Below are positions 41,331 to 49,884 of a stretch of 64,000 bases of DNA, piece after piece. The DNA is from Roseomonas alba. GTDB taxonomy: Bacteria > Pseudomonadota > Alphaproteobacteria > Acetobacterales > Acetobacteraceae. The notes beneath the pieces are model-generated. The model ran no database searches and was not told the origin of the DNA. It saw only the letters and a program-made list of their open reading frames with translations. Position 1 is the first letter of the stretch. The number at the start of each line of letters is the position of its first letter. The stretch is from assembly GCF_019430885.1 (NCBI RefSeq), contig NZ_JAHYBZ010000004.1, forward strand, positions 62,001 to 126,000, in the 5' to 3' direction. The position numbers and the translations under genes are program-made.

Positions 41331-43871
41331 ATGCGGCAGACACTGCTGGGGATGACAGCATCCCTGGTGATCGCGGCGGTCACGGCCACGGTGCCGGTCG
41401 GCGCCGCGGCACAACAGGTGCGCGGCACGCCCGGCGCGCCGGATGCGGTGATGACGCCGCAGGGGCTGCAATTGCCCCCGCCCACCCCGCCCTTCACTGG
41501 CCAGATCCTGCCGAATGCGGCGCAGAGCACCGAGGCCTGGCCGCCGCAGACCATGCCGCCGGCGCACGCGCCGAACGTGCTGCTGATCCTGACCGACGAT
41601 GTCGGCTTCTCCGCGCCCTCGACCTTCGGCGGCGTGATCCCGACGCCGACGCTGCAATCCATCGCCGATACGGGGCTGCGCTACACGACCTTCCACACGA
41701 CGGCGCTGTGCTCGCCGACGCGGGCGGCGCTGCTGACCGGGCGCAACCACCATCAGGTAGGCTTCGGCAACATCGCCGAACTTTCCAGCGGCTATCCGGG
41801 CTACAATTCCATCATCCCTCCGGAGACGGCGACGATCGGCCGCATCCTGCAGGACAATGGCTACGCCACCGGCTGGTTCGGCAAGAACCACAACGTCCCG
41901 CCCTGGGAAGCGAGCACCGCCGGCCCCTTCACGCATTGGCCGATCGGCCAGGGCTTCTCCTATTTCTACGGCTTCGTGGGCGGCGACACCTCCCAGTGGC
42001 AGCCGGGCAACCTGTTCCGCAACACGACGCCGATCCATCCCTATGAGGGCCGGCCGAACGGAAGCTGGAACCTGATCACGGCGATGGCGGACGATGCCAT
42101 CGGCTACATCCGCACCCAGACCGAGATCGCCCCGGACCGCCCCTGGTTCATCCACTACGCGCCGGGCGGCACCCATGCGCCACACCACCCGACACGGGAA
42201 TGGGTGGACCGCATCCATGCGATGCACCTCTTCGACGACGGGTGGGAGAAGCTGCGCGAGCGCATCTTCGAGAACCAGAAGCGGCTCGGCGTCATCCCTG
42301 CCAATGCGGAATTGCCGCCCTGGCCGGACGATCTCCGCCGCTGGGACAGCCTGTCCGACGTCGAGAAGCGTCTCTTCATCCGCCAGGTCGAGGTCTATGC
42401 CGCCTACCTCGCCTATACCGACCATGAGATCGGCCGCGTCATCGCCGAGGTCGAGCGGCTCGGCCAGCGCGACAACACGCTGATCATCTACATCAGCGGC
42501 GACAATGGCAGTTCCGCCGAGGGCTCGGTCAACGGCACGCCGAACGAGGTGATGTACTTCAACGGCGTCGCGCTGACCGCCGAGCAGCAGATGCCCTGGT
42601 ACGACGCCTGGGGCACCGACCAGACCTACAACCACATGGCGGTGGGCTGGACCTGGGCCTTCGGCACCCCGTATCGCTGGACCAAGCAGGTCGCCAGCCA
42701 CTTCGGCGGCACCCGCAACGGCATGGCGATCTCCTGGCCCGGGCGCATCGCCGATCGGGGCGGCATCCGCACCCAGTTCCATCATGTGATCGACGTGGTG
42801 CCGACCATCCTCGACCTGGTGGGCATCCCGCAGCCCAACATGGTGGACGGCATCGCGCAGCGGCCGATGGATGGCGTGTCCATGGCCTATACGATCCCGC
42901 GGGAGAACGTCGCCGCGCCATCCACGCGGCACACCCAGTATTTCGAGATCCTCGGCTATCGCGCGATCTATCACGATGGCTGGATCGCCAGCACCACGCC
43001 GCCGGTGCCGCCCTGGGCCTCGATCGCGTCGCCACGCCCGTCCGACGTGATGAACGGCTACCAGTGGGAACTCTACAATCTCGCGGACAATCCGACACAG
43101 CTGCTGAGCCGCAACCTGGCGGCAGCGGAGCCCGAACGGCTGCGCGCGATGCAGGAGCTGTTCATCATGGAAGCGACGCGCAACCAGGTCTTCCCGCTGA
43201 ACAACTCGATCGCCGCGATGATCTCGACCCGCCCGGGCCCGGCGGCGGGACGGTCGCGCTTCGTCTATACGGGCAGCTCCTGCTGCACCCAGGCCAATGC
43301 GGCGCCGAACATCCTCAACCGGTCCTACCGCATCACCGCCGAGATCGAGGTCCCGGAGGGCGGGGCGAACGGGATGCTGGTGACGCAGGGCGGCCGCTTC
43401 GCCGGCTGGGGCCTGTATCTGCATGAAGGGCGGCCGACCTTCACCATGAACCTGCTGAACCTCGAACGCCCGAAGTGGCAGGCCCCCGAGGCGCTGCGCC
43501 CGGGCAAGCACACCATCGTCTTCGACTTCACACGTGATCCGGCGGGCGAGGCGCCCTTCGGCCATGGCGGGACGGGCGTGCTGACGGTGGACGGCCGGGA
43601 AGTGGCGCGCCTCACCCTGCCCCACACCGTGCCCTTCACCTTCGCCTGGGACGAGACCTTCGATGTGGGTCTCGACACCGGGACGCCGGTCGATGACCGC
43701 GACTACCAGGTGCCCTTCGCCTTCACCGGCACCCTGGCACGGCTCGTGGTCGAGCCGAGCGAGACCCCGGTGACCTTCGAGGCCGTGGTGAATTTCCTCG
43801 ACGCGCTGCAACACCGCGATGCGGAACGGCCGGCGCCGGGCCTCGCGCCGGCGCAGCAGCGCCGTCCGTGA
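41331..43871 (+). CDS. Exported arylsulfatase
   Basis: 846 residues. A Sec signal peptide (LLGMTASLVIAAVTATVPVGAAAQ) precedes the sulfatase domain. ILTDDVGFSAPSTFGG gives the metal-binding aspartates near 89-90. CSPTRAALLTGRNHH contains Cys127-Ser-Pro-Thr-Arg131, the cysteine-type site converted to formylglycine, and IIYISGDNGSSAEG and TKQVASHFGGTRNG are the distal metal residues. From about residue 640 a beta-sandwich-like C-terminal domain follows. It hydrolyses sulfate esters in the periplasm or outside, giving sulfate. It needs a formylglycine-generating enzyme, not present here. ATG 41331 is preferred over one seven codons upstream because the signal peptide starts there. Confidence 0.95.
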   Translation: MRQTLLGMTASLVIAAVTATVPVGAAAQQVRGTPGAPDAVMTPQGLQLPPPTPPFTGQILPNAAQSTEAWPPQTMPPAHAPNVLLILTDDVGFSAPSTFGGVIPTPTLQSIADTGLRYTTFHTTALCSPTRAALLTGRNHHQVGFGNIAELSSGYPGYNSIIPPETATIGRILQDNGYATGWFGKNHNVPPWEASTAGPFTHWPIGQGFSYFYGFVGGDTSQWQPGNLFRNTTPIHPYEGRPNGSWNLITAMADDAIGYIRTQTEIAPDRPWFIHYAPGGTHAPHHPTREWVDRIHAMHLFDDGWEKLRERIFENQKRLGVIPANAELPPWPDDLRRWDSLSDVEKRLFIRQVEVYAAYLAYTDHEIGRVIAEVERLGQRDNTLIIYISGDNGSSAEGSVNGTPNEVMYFNGVALTAEQQMPWYDAWGTDQTYNHMAVGWTWAFGTPYRWTKQVASHFGGTRNGMAISWPGRIADRGGIRTQFHHVIDVVPTILDLVGIPQPNMVDGIAQRPMDGVSMAYTIPRENVAAPSTRHTQYFEILGYRAIYHDGWIASTTPPVPPWASIASPRPSDVMNGYQWELYNLADNPTQLLSRNLAAAEPERLRAMQELFIMEATRNQVFPLNNSIAAMISTRPGPAAGRSRFVYTGSSCCTQANAAPNILNRSYRITAEIEVPEGGANGMLVTQGGRFAGWGLYLHEGRPTFTMNLLNLERPKWQAPEALRPGKHTIVFDFTRDPAGEAPFGHGGTGVLTVDGREVARLTLPHTVPFTFAWDETFDVGLDTGTPVDDRDYQVPFAFTGTLARLVVEPSETPVTFEAVVNFLDALQHRDAERPAPGLAPAQQRRP

Positions 43872-43881
43872 CATGATCGCC

Positions 43882-43908
43882 CCCGGGCGCCTTGATGGGG
43901 CGCCCGGG
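43882..43908 (+). terminator. GC-rich hairpin after arylsulfatase
   Basis: CCCGGGCGCC and GGCGCCCGGG pair perfectly over 10 bp around TTGATGG, ten bases after the sulfatase stop and just before the cytochrome gene. CTTCCC follows rather than a T-run, so it is a plausible but imperfect terminator. Confidence 0.6.
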
Positions 43909-43922
43909 CTTCCCGTGGCGGC

Positions 43923-46307
43923 ATGAGGTCCATGACACCGCCCTGTTCCCCTGCCTTCGGCACCCGACGCACCCTGCGCTGGCTGGCCACCCTGATGGCC
44001 CTGGTCGCTACCCCCTTCCTTCTCGCCGCGCTGATCCTGGCGCCGGAGCGCCCGGTCGCGCAGCCGGCCATGCGGGCAAGCTTCGCGGGCTCGGCAAGCT
44101 GCGCCGGCTGCCACGCGCCGCAGGCCCAGACATGGCACGGCAGCGACCATGCCCGCGCGATGATGGCGGCGACGCCGCAGACGGTGCTCGGCGATTTCTC
44201 CGGCCAGACGGTTACCGACGGGCGCCACACCGCGACCTTCCGGCGCGAGGGCGATCGCTACCTGGTCCGCACCGACGGCCCGGGCGGCACCGTCGCCGAT
44301 TTCGCGGTCAGCGAGGCCTTCGGCGTCGACCCGTTGCAGCAATACCTGGTGCTGTTCCCCGATGGCCGCCGCCAGCCCCTGCCCTGGGCCTGGGACAGCC
44401 GGCCGCGCGCGGAAGGCGGCCAGCGCTGGTACCACCTGATGCCGCAGGAGGAGCTGACGGCGGGCGACCCGCTGCACTGGATCGGGCGCGACCAGACCTG
44501 GAACTTCATGTGCGCGTCCTGCCACGTCACCGGGGCCGAGCGCGGCTATGACCAGGCCAGCGACCGCTACGACACGCGCTGGGTGGAACTCGGCGTCGGC
44601 TGCGAATCCTGCCATGGGCCGGGGGCGGCGCATGTCGCCTGGGCGCAGGCCGGGGCCTCGGCGAATGACCCGCGCGCGCGGCTGCCGGTGGCGCTGCGCG
44701 ATGCCTCGGGCGGCGCCTGGCGCTTTGCCGAGGGCGACCCGCGCGGCATCGCCCATTGGGAGGGCCCGCCCCGGATCTCCGCGACCACCGAGGTCGAGAC
44801 CTGCGCCCCCTGCCATGCGCGCGCCCGGCCGATCGTGGCCGATCCCGTGCCGGGGTCGCGCTTTCTCGACACCCATGCGCCGTTGCTGCTGGCGCGCGGC
44901 GAATACCAGGCGGACGGCCATATCCAGGGGGAGGTCTTCGAATGGGGATCCTTCACCCAGTCCCGCATGCAGCGCGCCGGCGTCACCTGTTCCGACTGCC
45001 ACAACCCGCATGACGGCAAGCTGCACGCCGAGGGCAATGCCGTCTGCGCGCAATGCCACCTGCCTGCCCGCTTCGACACGGCGGAGCACCATCATCACCC
45101 GGCAGGCAGCGACGGGGCGCGCTGCACGTCCTGCCACATGCCGCAGGTCACCTATATGGGCATCGACCGGCGGCACGATCACAGCTTCAGCGTGCCGCGG
45201 CCCGATGTCGCCGCGCAGATCGGCGCGCCCGATGCCTGCACCACCTGCCACACCGACCGGGCGCAGAGCTGGGCGGCGCAGCGGATCGCCGACTGGTTCG
45301 GCCCGCGCCGGCGCGACGATCCGCACTGGGCGCTCGCCATCGAGGCCGGCCGCCAGGGCCGCCCCGGCGCCGATGCGGGGCTCGCCGCCATCGTCACGGA
45401 TCGCAGCCAGCCGGCGATACGGCGCGCGACCGCCGTGTCGCTGCTGCCGGTGCCGCCCACCCAGGCCAGCGCCGGGGCGGTCGGCGCGGCGCTGCTGGAT
45501 GCCGAGCCGCTGCTGCGCGCGACCGCGCTGCGGGCCCTGGAGGGCCTCGATCCCCGCAACCGGATGCATGCGGTGCGCTTCCTGACCGACCCGGTCCGGC
45601 TGGTCCGCATCGAGGCGGCGCGCGTGCTCGCGCCGGTGCCGCGGGACGCCCTGCCGGAAGCGTCGCGCCCCGCCTTCGACCATGCCTGGGCGGAGCTGAT
45701 CGCCTCGGAACGCGTTGCGGCCGAGCGGCCGGAAGCGCAGGTCAACCTCGCCGGCCTACTCGCCGCGCGCGGCGACGCCGCGGGGGCCGAGGCAGCCTAT
45801 CGCGCCGCCCTCGCCCGCGATCCGACCTACCTCGCCGCGCTGGTGAACCTCGCCGATTTCGAGGCGCGGCGCGGACGGCCCGACGCCGCCCTTGCCGCCC
45901 TGCGCCAAGCCGTCGCCGCGCATCCTCGCGCAGCCGAGGCGCACTACGCCCTGGCCCTGGCCCTGATCCGCCAGGGCCGCGCGGCGGAAGCCCTCGCCCC
46001 ACTCGCCGAGGCTGCCGCACTCGCGCCGGGAGAGCCGGGCTATGCCTATGTCCAGGCCATCGCGCTGCACGAACAGGGCCGCCGCGCCGAGGCCGTGGCG
46101 GCGCTGGAGGCGAATCTCCGCCGCAACCCGCGCCATCGCGACAGCATGATCGCGCTTGCCACGATGGCGCGCGACCAGGGCGACGTCGCCGAAGCGGAGC
46201 GACAGGCGCGCGCCGCCCTCGCGCTGAACCCCAATGACCGGGATGCGGCGGCGCTGCTGCAACAGCTCCGCGCCATGCGCCCGCGTCCGCCGGCTGCCGG
46301 TCGATGA
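43923..46307 (+). CDS. Eight-heme cytochrome c with HEAT-like and TPR repeats
   Basis: 794 residues. One membrane anchor or uncleaved signal lies near 18-42. Eight CXXCH heme motifs then follow: residues 60, 197, 227, 294, 356, 375, 401 and 439. The stretch CASCHVTGAERGYD and CESCHGPGAAH resembles cytochrome c554-type multiheme proteins. After about 460 come alpha-helical HEAT-like repeats (IRRATAVSLLPV, LRATALRALEGLD), then about six TPRs to the end (AEAAYRAALARDPTYLAALVNLA, AEAHYALALALIRQG, AERQARAALALNPNDRDA). It probably transfers electrons in the periplasm while the repeats bind a partner. Donor, acceptor and substrate are unknown. ATG 43932 is an alternative start. Confidence 0.92.
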   Translation: MRSMTPPCSPAFGTRRTLRWLATLMALVATPFLLAALILAPERPVAQPAMRASFAGSASCAGCHAPQAQTWHGSDHARAMMAATPQTVLGDFSGQTVTDGRHTATFRREGDRYLVRTDGPGGTVADFAVSEAFGVDPLQQYLVLFPDGRRQPLPWAWDSRPRAEGGQRWYHLMPQEELTAGDPLHWIGRDQTWNFMCASCHVTGAERGYDQASDRYDTRWVELGVGCESCHGPGAAHVAWAQAGASANDPRARLPVALRDASGGAWRFAEGDPRGIAHWEGPPRISATTEVETCAPCHARARPIVADPVPGSRFLDTHAPLLLARGEYQADGHIQGEVFEWGSFTQSRMQRAGVTCSDCHNPHDGKLHAEGNAVCAQCHLPARFDTAEHHHHPAGSDGARCTSCHMPQVTYMGIDRRHDHSFSVPRPDVAAQIGAPDACTTCHTDRAQSWAAQRIADWFGPRRRDDPHWALAIEAGRQGRPGADAGLAAIVTDRSQPAIRRATAVSLLPVPPTQASAGAVGAALLDAEPLLRATALRALEGLDPRNRMHAVRFLTDPVRLVRIEAARVLAPVPRDALPEASRPAFDHAWAELIASERVAAERPEAQVNLAGLLAARGDAAGAEAAYRAALARDPTYLAALVNLADFEARRGRPDAALAALRQAVAAHPRAAEAHYALALALIRQGRAAEALAPLAEAAALAPGEPGYAYVQAIALHEQGRRAEAVAALEANLRRNPRHRDSMIALATMARDQGDVAEAERQARAALALNPNDRDAAALLQQLRAMRPRPPAAGR

Positions 46308-46447
46308 CACGACGCTCGGCCATGAACGATATGGCGATGGTTCTCCCTCACTCTGCCGTGCCACCGGCAGATGGTGGGTCGATCACGCCATGCCGCCGGG
46401 CTAGGCTCCCGCCGCGCCCAACACCCCAGTCACAGGGACATTCCTCC

Positions 46448-46795
46448 ATGCGTTTCCTGGCACCTGCCCTTCTCGCCGCCTGCATCGCGACCGGGGCCTC
46501 GGCCCAGCAGCCGCCGGCGGGCCTCACTGTCGAGGGCCTCGATCGCGGCCTGACCAATCTCGGCCTGATGGCGGGCCATGCCGTCCAGTGCCTGCCCGAG
46601 GCCGAGAAGCCCGCCGCCCAGCGCGCGCTGCTCGCCTTCAATTCCATCCTGATCGCCGAGATGGGCGCGAATGCGGCCTTCCGCTTCTCCTCGGCCTATG
46701 GCGCCGGCTCGTCGCATGAGATCGACCGCCAGTTCTGCGAGCGCAGCCTCGCCGACTGGCGCAAGCTGATGCAGGACCACAACCTCAACCGCTGA
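46448..46795 (+). CDS. Small secreted protein with paired cysteines
   Basis: 115 residues with a clear Sec signal MRFLAPALLAACIATGASAQQ. The mature part is helical, with two cysteines (HAVQCLPEAEKP and RQFCERSLADW) that could form a disulfide. I recognise no family. AGGGA lies nine bases upstream of the ATG at 46448. It is followed 16 bases later by another small exported protein, so the two may be coexpressed. Confidence 0.75.
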   Translation: MRFLAPALLAACIATGASAQQPPAGLTVEGLDRGLTNLGLMAGHAVQCLPEAEKPAAQRALLAFNSILIAEMGANAAFRFSSAYGAGSSHEIDRQFCERSLADWRKLMQDHNLNR

Positions 46796-46811
46796 CGGAA
46801 AGGACGCGACG

Positions 46812-47255
46812 ATGCGCAAGCTTCTGACGATCGCGGCGCTGGCGGGGCTGGCCGCCCTGCCGGTGGGTGCGGCGCCGCTCGATGCCTCGGGTGCCGTGCG
46901 GCAGGCCGTCCGCACGGCGATGCCGGGCGCGACGCCGGTCTGGTGGCATGCCGGCGGCACCACCGCCTGGGGCAACCACTGGCATGCCGGCGGGACGGGC
47001 TACTATGGCGCGCACCCGACCTATGGCTATCACGGCTATGCGGGTGGCGGCTGGTATCATGGACCGGTGGTCGCGCCGGTGCCCTACTACCATCCGGGCG
47101 GTGCCTTCGCGGCCGGGGCCGTGGTGGGCGGGGTGACGGGCGCCGTGGTCGGTGCCGCGGCGGCCAATGCCTATCGCCCGCCGCCGCCGGCGGCGACCAC
47201 CGTCTACAACTACAGCCAGCCGCCGACGGTGGTGAACAACTACTACGAGAACTGA
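46812..47255 (+). CDS. Exported Gly/Tyr/His-rich protein with glycine zipper
   Basis: 147 residues with signal peptide MRKLLTIAALAGLAALPVGAA. The mature protein is rich in glycine, histidine, tyrosine and tryptophan (WWHAGGTTAWGNHWHAGGTG). A glycine-zipper hydrophobic stretch (AAGAVVGGVTGAVVGAAAA) follows near 98-117, and then a proline- and tyrosine-rich tail. Such proteins associate with the envelope; no function is assigned. GGAAAGGACGCGACG upstream provides a ribosome-binding site. The stop codon starts a hairpin (47252-47288). Metal binding by the histidines is possible but only a guess. Confidence 0.75.
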   Translation: MRKLLTIAALAGLAALPVGAAPLDASGAVRQAVRTAMPGATPVWWHAGGTTAWGNHWHAGGTGYYGAHPTYGYHGYAGGGWYHGPVVAPVPYYHPGGAFAAGAVVGGVTGAVVGAAAANAYRPPPPAATTVYNYSQPPTVVNNYYEN

Positions 47256-47288
47256 TACCAGCCAGCCTTTCGGCTGACTCGGTATCAG
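47252..47288 (+). terminator. Hairpin overlapping the stop codon of the glycine-zipper gene
   Basis: CTGATACC / GGTATCAG form the base and CAGCC / GGCTG the upper stem around TTTC. The base overlaps the TGA stop. No long T-run follows, so it may protect the mRNA end as well as end transcription. Confidence 0.55.
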
Positions 47289-47393
47289 AGTCTTGTGGAT
47301 TTGCGCGCGGCCGCCTCACCAACCCCGCGCGCCATACCGTTCGCCGTGCCGATGACAAGGTCATCAGCAAGGCTCGGCGGTATGATACTCTGT

Positions 47394-47441
47394 CTGGAAA
47401 CGCGTCTCGCGGCGCGTTTCCATATCCGGCGCCGGCCCGGT
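47394..47441. repeat. Partial family 2 repeat (first hairpin)
   Basis: GGAAACGCG / CGCGTTTCC around eight bases, then ATATCCGGCGCCGGCCCG, aligns with the beginning of the full copy at 48674 (GGAAATGCG..., ATGCCCGGCACCGGCCCG). The large second hairpin is missing. It lies just after the channel gene stop on the minus strand. Confidence 0.55.
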
Positions 47442-47451
47442 CCCTGCCGTG

Positions 47452-47919
47452 TCAGCGGGGATGGTTCTGCCAGGATTGCTGGATCATCGCGAAGAGGAAG
47501 GCGGTGCTGAGTCCGATCAGGATCACGCCGTTCAGCGCCTCGATCGCGCCCAGCATCTGCCAACGGGCGTCGAGGAAGACCTCGGCATGGCCGTAGCTGG
47601 TGATCGCGCTCAGCGAGTAGAGCATGGCCTGGTGGCCGGTCGTGGCGGCGCCGACCAGGATATAGGTCGTGGCCCAGATCGCCGCCTGCAGGATGTGCAG
47701 CAGCGTCACCATGAAGGTGATGAGGCTCATGATCACGGCGAAGTTCAGCACCTGGTTCCGGATCAGGTGCGCGCGGCGGCCCATGGCGAAGCGGTGCGCC
47801 GCCCGCGTCGCGCCGAGGCCGAGGACGTGCAGCACCACGGTCAGCATGATGAGAGGCCCGCCGATCAGCCAGGCGGGCCCCCAGGACGTGATCTCGGCCG
47901 CCGCCCGGGCGGCGGCCAT
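47452..47919 (-). CDS. Two-helix ion channel-like membrane protein
   Basis: 155 residues. Hydrophobic helices lie at about 12-35, 50-85 and 125-150. The segment between the last two, MLYSLSAITSYGHAEVFL, resembles the pore helix and selectivity filter of Ion_trans_2 (two-helix potassium channel) proteins, but the filter reads TSYGHA rather than TxGYGD. Ion preference is therefore uncertain. GAGG lies five bases before ATG 47919. It starts seven bases after the lipoprotein gene at 47927-48421, so the two form a unit. Inner-membrane location is expected. Confidence 0.75.
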   Translation of the reverse strand: MAAARAAAEITSWGPAWLIGGPLIMLTVVLHVLGLGATRAAHRFAMGRRAHLIRNQVLNFAVIMSLITFMVTLLHILQAAIWATTYILVGAATTGHQAMLYSLSAITSYGHAEVFLDARWQMLGAIEALNGVILIGLSTAFLFAMIQQSWQNHPR

Positions 47920-47926
47920 CTGCGCC

Positions 47927-48421
47927 TCAGGGTGCAACGGTGACCGTCGCGCCCTGCGCCGGCACGGCCAGCGAGACACCAGGCGGCGCCGAGCGCAGTT
48001 CCATCAGGACGAGATTGTCGTTGCCGAGCCGCAGCGCGGCGCCGAGATCCGAGGCGATGCCCCCGACATCGCGATAGGTGCCAGCGAAGGCGCCGCTGCG
48101 CTCGAGGCCGAAGACCCGGCCGGTGATCGCGGTCTGCGCCGGCGCGCCGTCCTGCGCCGATAGCCCGGCGATGGTGAAGCGGAAGGTCTGGCCGTTGGCC
48201 TGGAGCACGCCCTGGGCGGTCGGCGCCCCACGCCGCAGGGTCAGGCGGACCGTCCCGTCCACCGGCGTGCCCGGGGATATCGTGTAGAGACCCGGCGAAG
48301 GCAGGGCATCCGCCGGCGGCGGCGTCTGCGGCAGGTCGGCGCCCCCCCCGCCGCAGGCGGCCAAGCCGAGGGAGAGGGTCAGCAATGCGGCGAGGCGGGG
48401 CGTGGGGCGGGCGGTGATCAT
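47927..48421 (-). CDS. Lipoprotein of unknown function
   Basis: 164 residues. The signal peptide ends in the lipobox LGLAACGGGG, so the cysteine at about residue 23 would be lipidated. A proline-rich linker (LPQTPPPADALPSPG) leads into a beta-rich domain of about 120 residues with repeated strand pairs (DGTVRLTLRRG, GQTFRFTIAGL, GRVFGLERSGAFAGTYR). I recognise no family. It lies seven bases upstream of the channel-like gene on the same strand. Attachment to the inner or outer membrane cannot be decided. Confidence 0.75.
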   Translation of the reverse strand: MITARPTPRLAALLTLSLGLAACGGGGADLPQTPPPADALPSPGLYTISPGTPVDGTVRLTLRRGAPTAQGVLQANGQTFRFTIAGLSAQDGAPAQTAITGRVFGLERSGAFAGTYRDVGGIASDLGAALRLGNDNLVLMELRSAPPGVSLAVPAQGATVTVAP

Positions 48422-48599
48422 GGCGGCATCCTCGTTGGGGTCGTCTTGCGCTGGCAGCCGGCGCGCGCGAATCGCACCTGGCCTTCGGGTGGCGAAGGTT
48501 ACAGGCGACGCCCGTTGCGGTCAGGACCGGCCACGCCCTGCCCCAGCCTACCGGGTCCGGCGCCGTACCACAGAGGGCAATCCCTGTCCGGATTCGGCA

Positions 48600-48641
48600 G
48601 GCCCACCCATTGCAGAGGCGGGCCCACCCATTGCAGAGGCG
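48600..48641. repeat. Perfect 21-bp tandem duplication
   Basis: GGCCCACCCATTGCAGAGGCG occurs twice back to back, and a third partial unit (GCCCCACC) follows. It sits in the non-coding gap 48422-48834, upstream of the family 2 repeat. A multiple of the helical turn (21 bp) leaves open a protein-binding role, but simple slippage is as likely. Confidence 0.7.
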
Positions 48642-48673
48642 GCCCCACCTCCCCTAGACCCCTCAGAGACCGT

Positions 48674-48824
48674 TTGGAAATGCGCCGTTCGGCGCATGTC
48701 CATGCCCGGCACCGGCCCGCACCCGGCCACGCAACGACAATATCCTGGATGGGCGGCCGGGTGGGGGTGCGGGCCGGTGCCGGGCATCGCAAGCAGTCTC
48801 TCAGAAAGCCCGGCATGGCGCAGG
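48674..48824. repeat. Dispersed long-hairpin repeat, family 2, copy 2 (full)
   Basis: A first hairpin (GGAAATGCGCC / GGCGCATGTCC) precedes a large one: ATGCCCGGCACCGGCCCGCA (48702) pairs with the arm ending at 48786. The loop core, read on the minus strand, is ATCCAGGATATTGTCG. The right flank (CAGAAAGCCCGGCATGGC) is shared, inverted, with copy 3. The rest of the gap 48422-48834 contains only the 21-bp tandem. Confidence 0.8.
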
Positions 48825-48834
48825 GGAGTGGCAG

Positions 48835-49818
48835 GTGGACGCAGGGGAGATCCTCGAAGGACCGGGACTGGCCACCACCGTCCGGCGCGCCACCTTCGCC
48901 GATCCCGACGCGTTGACGGCGGCGCTGCGGGACGTCGCGGTCGATTACCTGCGCCTCGCCCCCGGACGCTACACCGCGACGCTGACCGCACTCGACCTCG
49001 GGCCGGTGCGGCTGCAACTCGCCTCGGACGAGGCACATATCACGCGTGGGCATGTCGCGGCGGACACATCCCTGCTGCTGTTCGGGCTGCAATTGCCCGA
49101 CGAGCCGACGTTGGTGAACGGGCTGACCATCGGCGCGCGCGACGTGATGCATCTCGGCCCCGGCTCGCCGATCTTCGCCCGGGTGCAAGGGCCGGTCCGC
49201 TGGTCGGGCATCAGCTTCCGCACGGAGGCGCTGCTCGGCGCCGTGGCCCATGAGCGCCTGCCGGGCAGCGAGGCCTTCCAGGTCCGGCGCGATGCGCGCG
49301 GGCATGCCGGGCTGGCGGTCTTCGCGCACAATGCCGCGCGCCTTGCCGCCGTCGAGGCGGCGCGCTTCGGCTTCGACGCGGTGCGCCGCGCGCTGGTCGA
49401 GGATGCGCTGCGCCTCGCGGCCGCGGCGGCGCAGGACCCCTTGCAGGGCGATGGCGCCTTCCGCGCGGTGCATCGCCGTGTGGTGCTGGTGTCGGAGGCC
49501 GAGGATTTCCTCGCCGCGCATATCGGCCAGCCGCTCTACTCCGAGGACCTCCAGGCGGCACTCGGCGTGCCGATGCGCACCCTGCACAACGCCTTCGTCG
49601 CGGTGCATGGCATGTCAGTGCACCGTTACCTGCGTCTGCGGCGGCTGCATCTCGCACGGGCTGCCCTGCGCGCGAGCAACGGCAGCCCGGCGCAGGTGAA
49701 GATCGCGGCCCTGACCCACGGCTTCTGGCACCTCGGCCGCTTCGCGCAGGATTACCGGACGTTGTTCGGGGAACTGCCCTCCGAGACGTCGGGCGCGCCC
49801 TTACCCGGGTACGGCTGA
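48835..49818 (+). CDS. AraC-family transcriptional regulator
   Basis: 327 residues from GTG 48835 (AGGGGAG lies nearby upstream). The N-terminal 200 residues are a beta-rich sensor-like domain. The C-terminal AraC/XylS DNA-binding domain (about 215-315) has two helix-turn-helices, with EDLQAALGVPMRTLHNAFVAVHG and the conserved tail IAALTHGFWHLGRFAQDYRTLFGE. It sits directly upstream of nasT, and both read the same way, 66 bases apart. It might control this cluster, but no target site is visible. The inducer is unknown. Confidence 0.9.
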   Translation: MDAGEILEGPGLATTVRRATFADPDALTAALRDVAVDYLRLAPGRYTATLTALDLGPVRLQLASDEAHITRGHVAADTSLLLFGLQLPDEPTLVNGLTIGARDVMHLGPGSPIFARVQGPVRWSGISFRTEALLGAVAHERLPGSEAFQVRRDARGHAGLAVFAHNAARLAAVEAARFGFDAVRRALVEDALRLAAAAAQDPLQGDGAFRAVHRRVVLVSEAEDFLAAHIGQPLYSEDLQAALGVPMRTLHNAFVAVHGMSVHRYLRLRRLHLARAALRASNGSPAQVKIAALTHGFWHLGRFAQDYRTLFGELPSETSGAPLPGYG

Positions 49819-49884
49819 CCGGGCGGCACGGGCCGTGCAAGGAGTGCAGGGCCCGGACCAGCCACCCGAGGGGAGCCATCCGAC

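Noticed and set aside
41175-45683. A 1502-codon minus-strand open frame opposite the sulfatase and cytochrome genes
   Set aside because: It spans two unrelated plus-strand genes with strong motifs (CSPTR sulfatase site, eight CXXCH), so it cannot be the coding strand.
47452-47919. A classical potassium channel
   Set aside because: The filter reads TSYGHA instead of TxGYGD; I keep only 'ion channel-like'.
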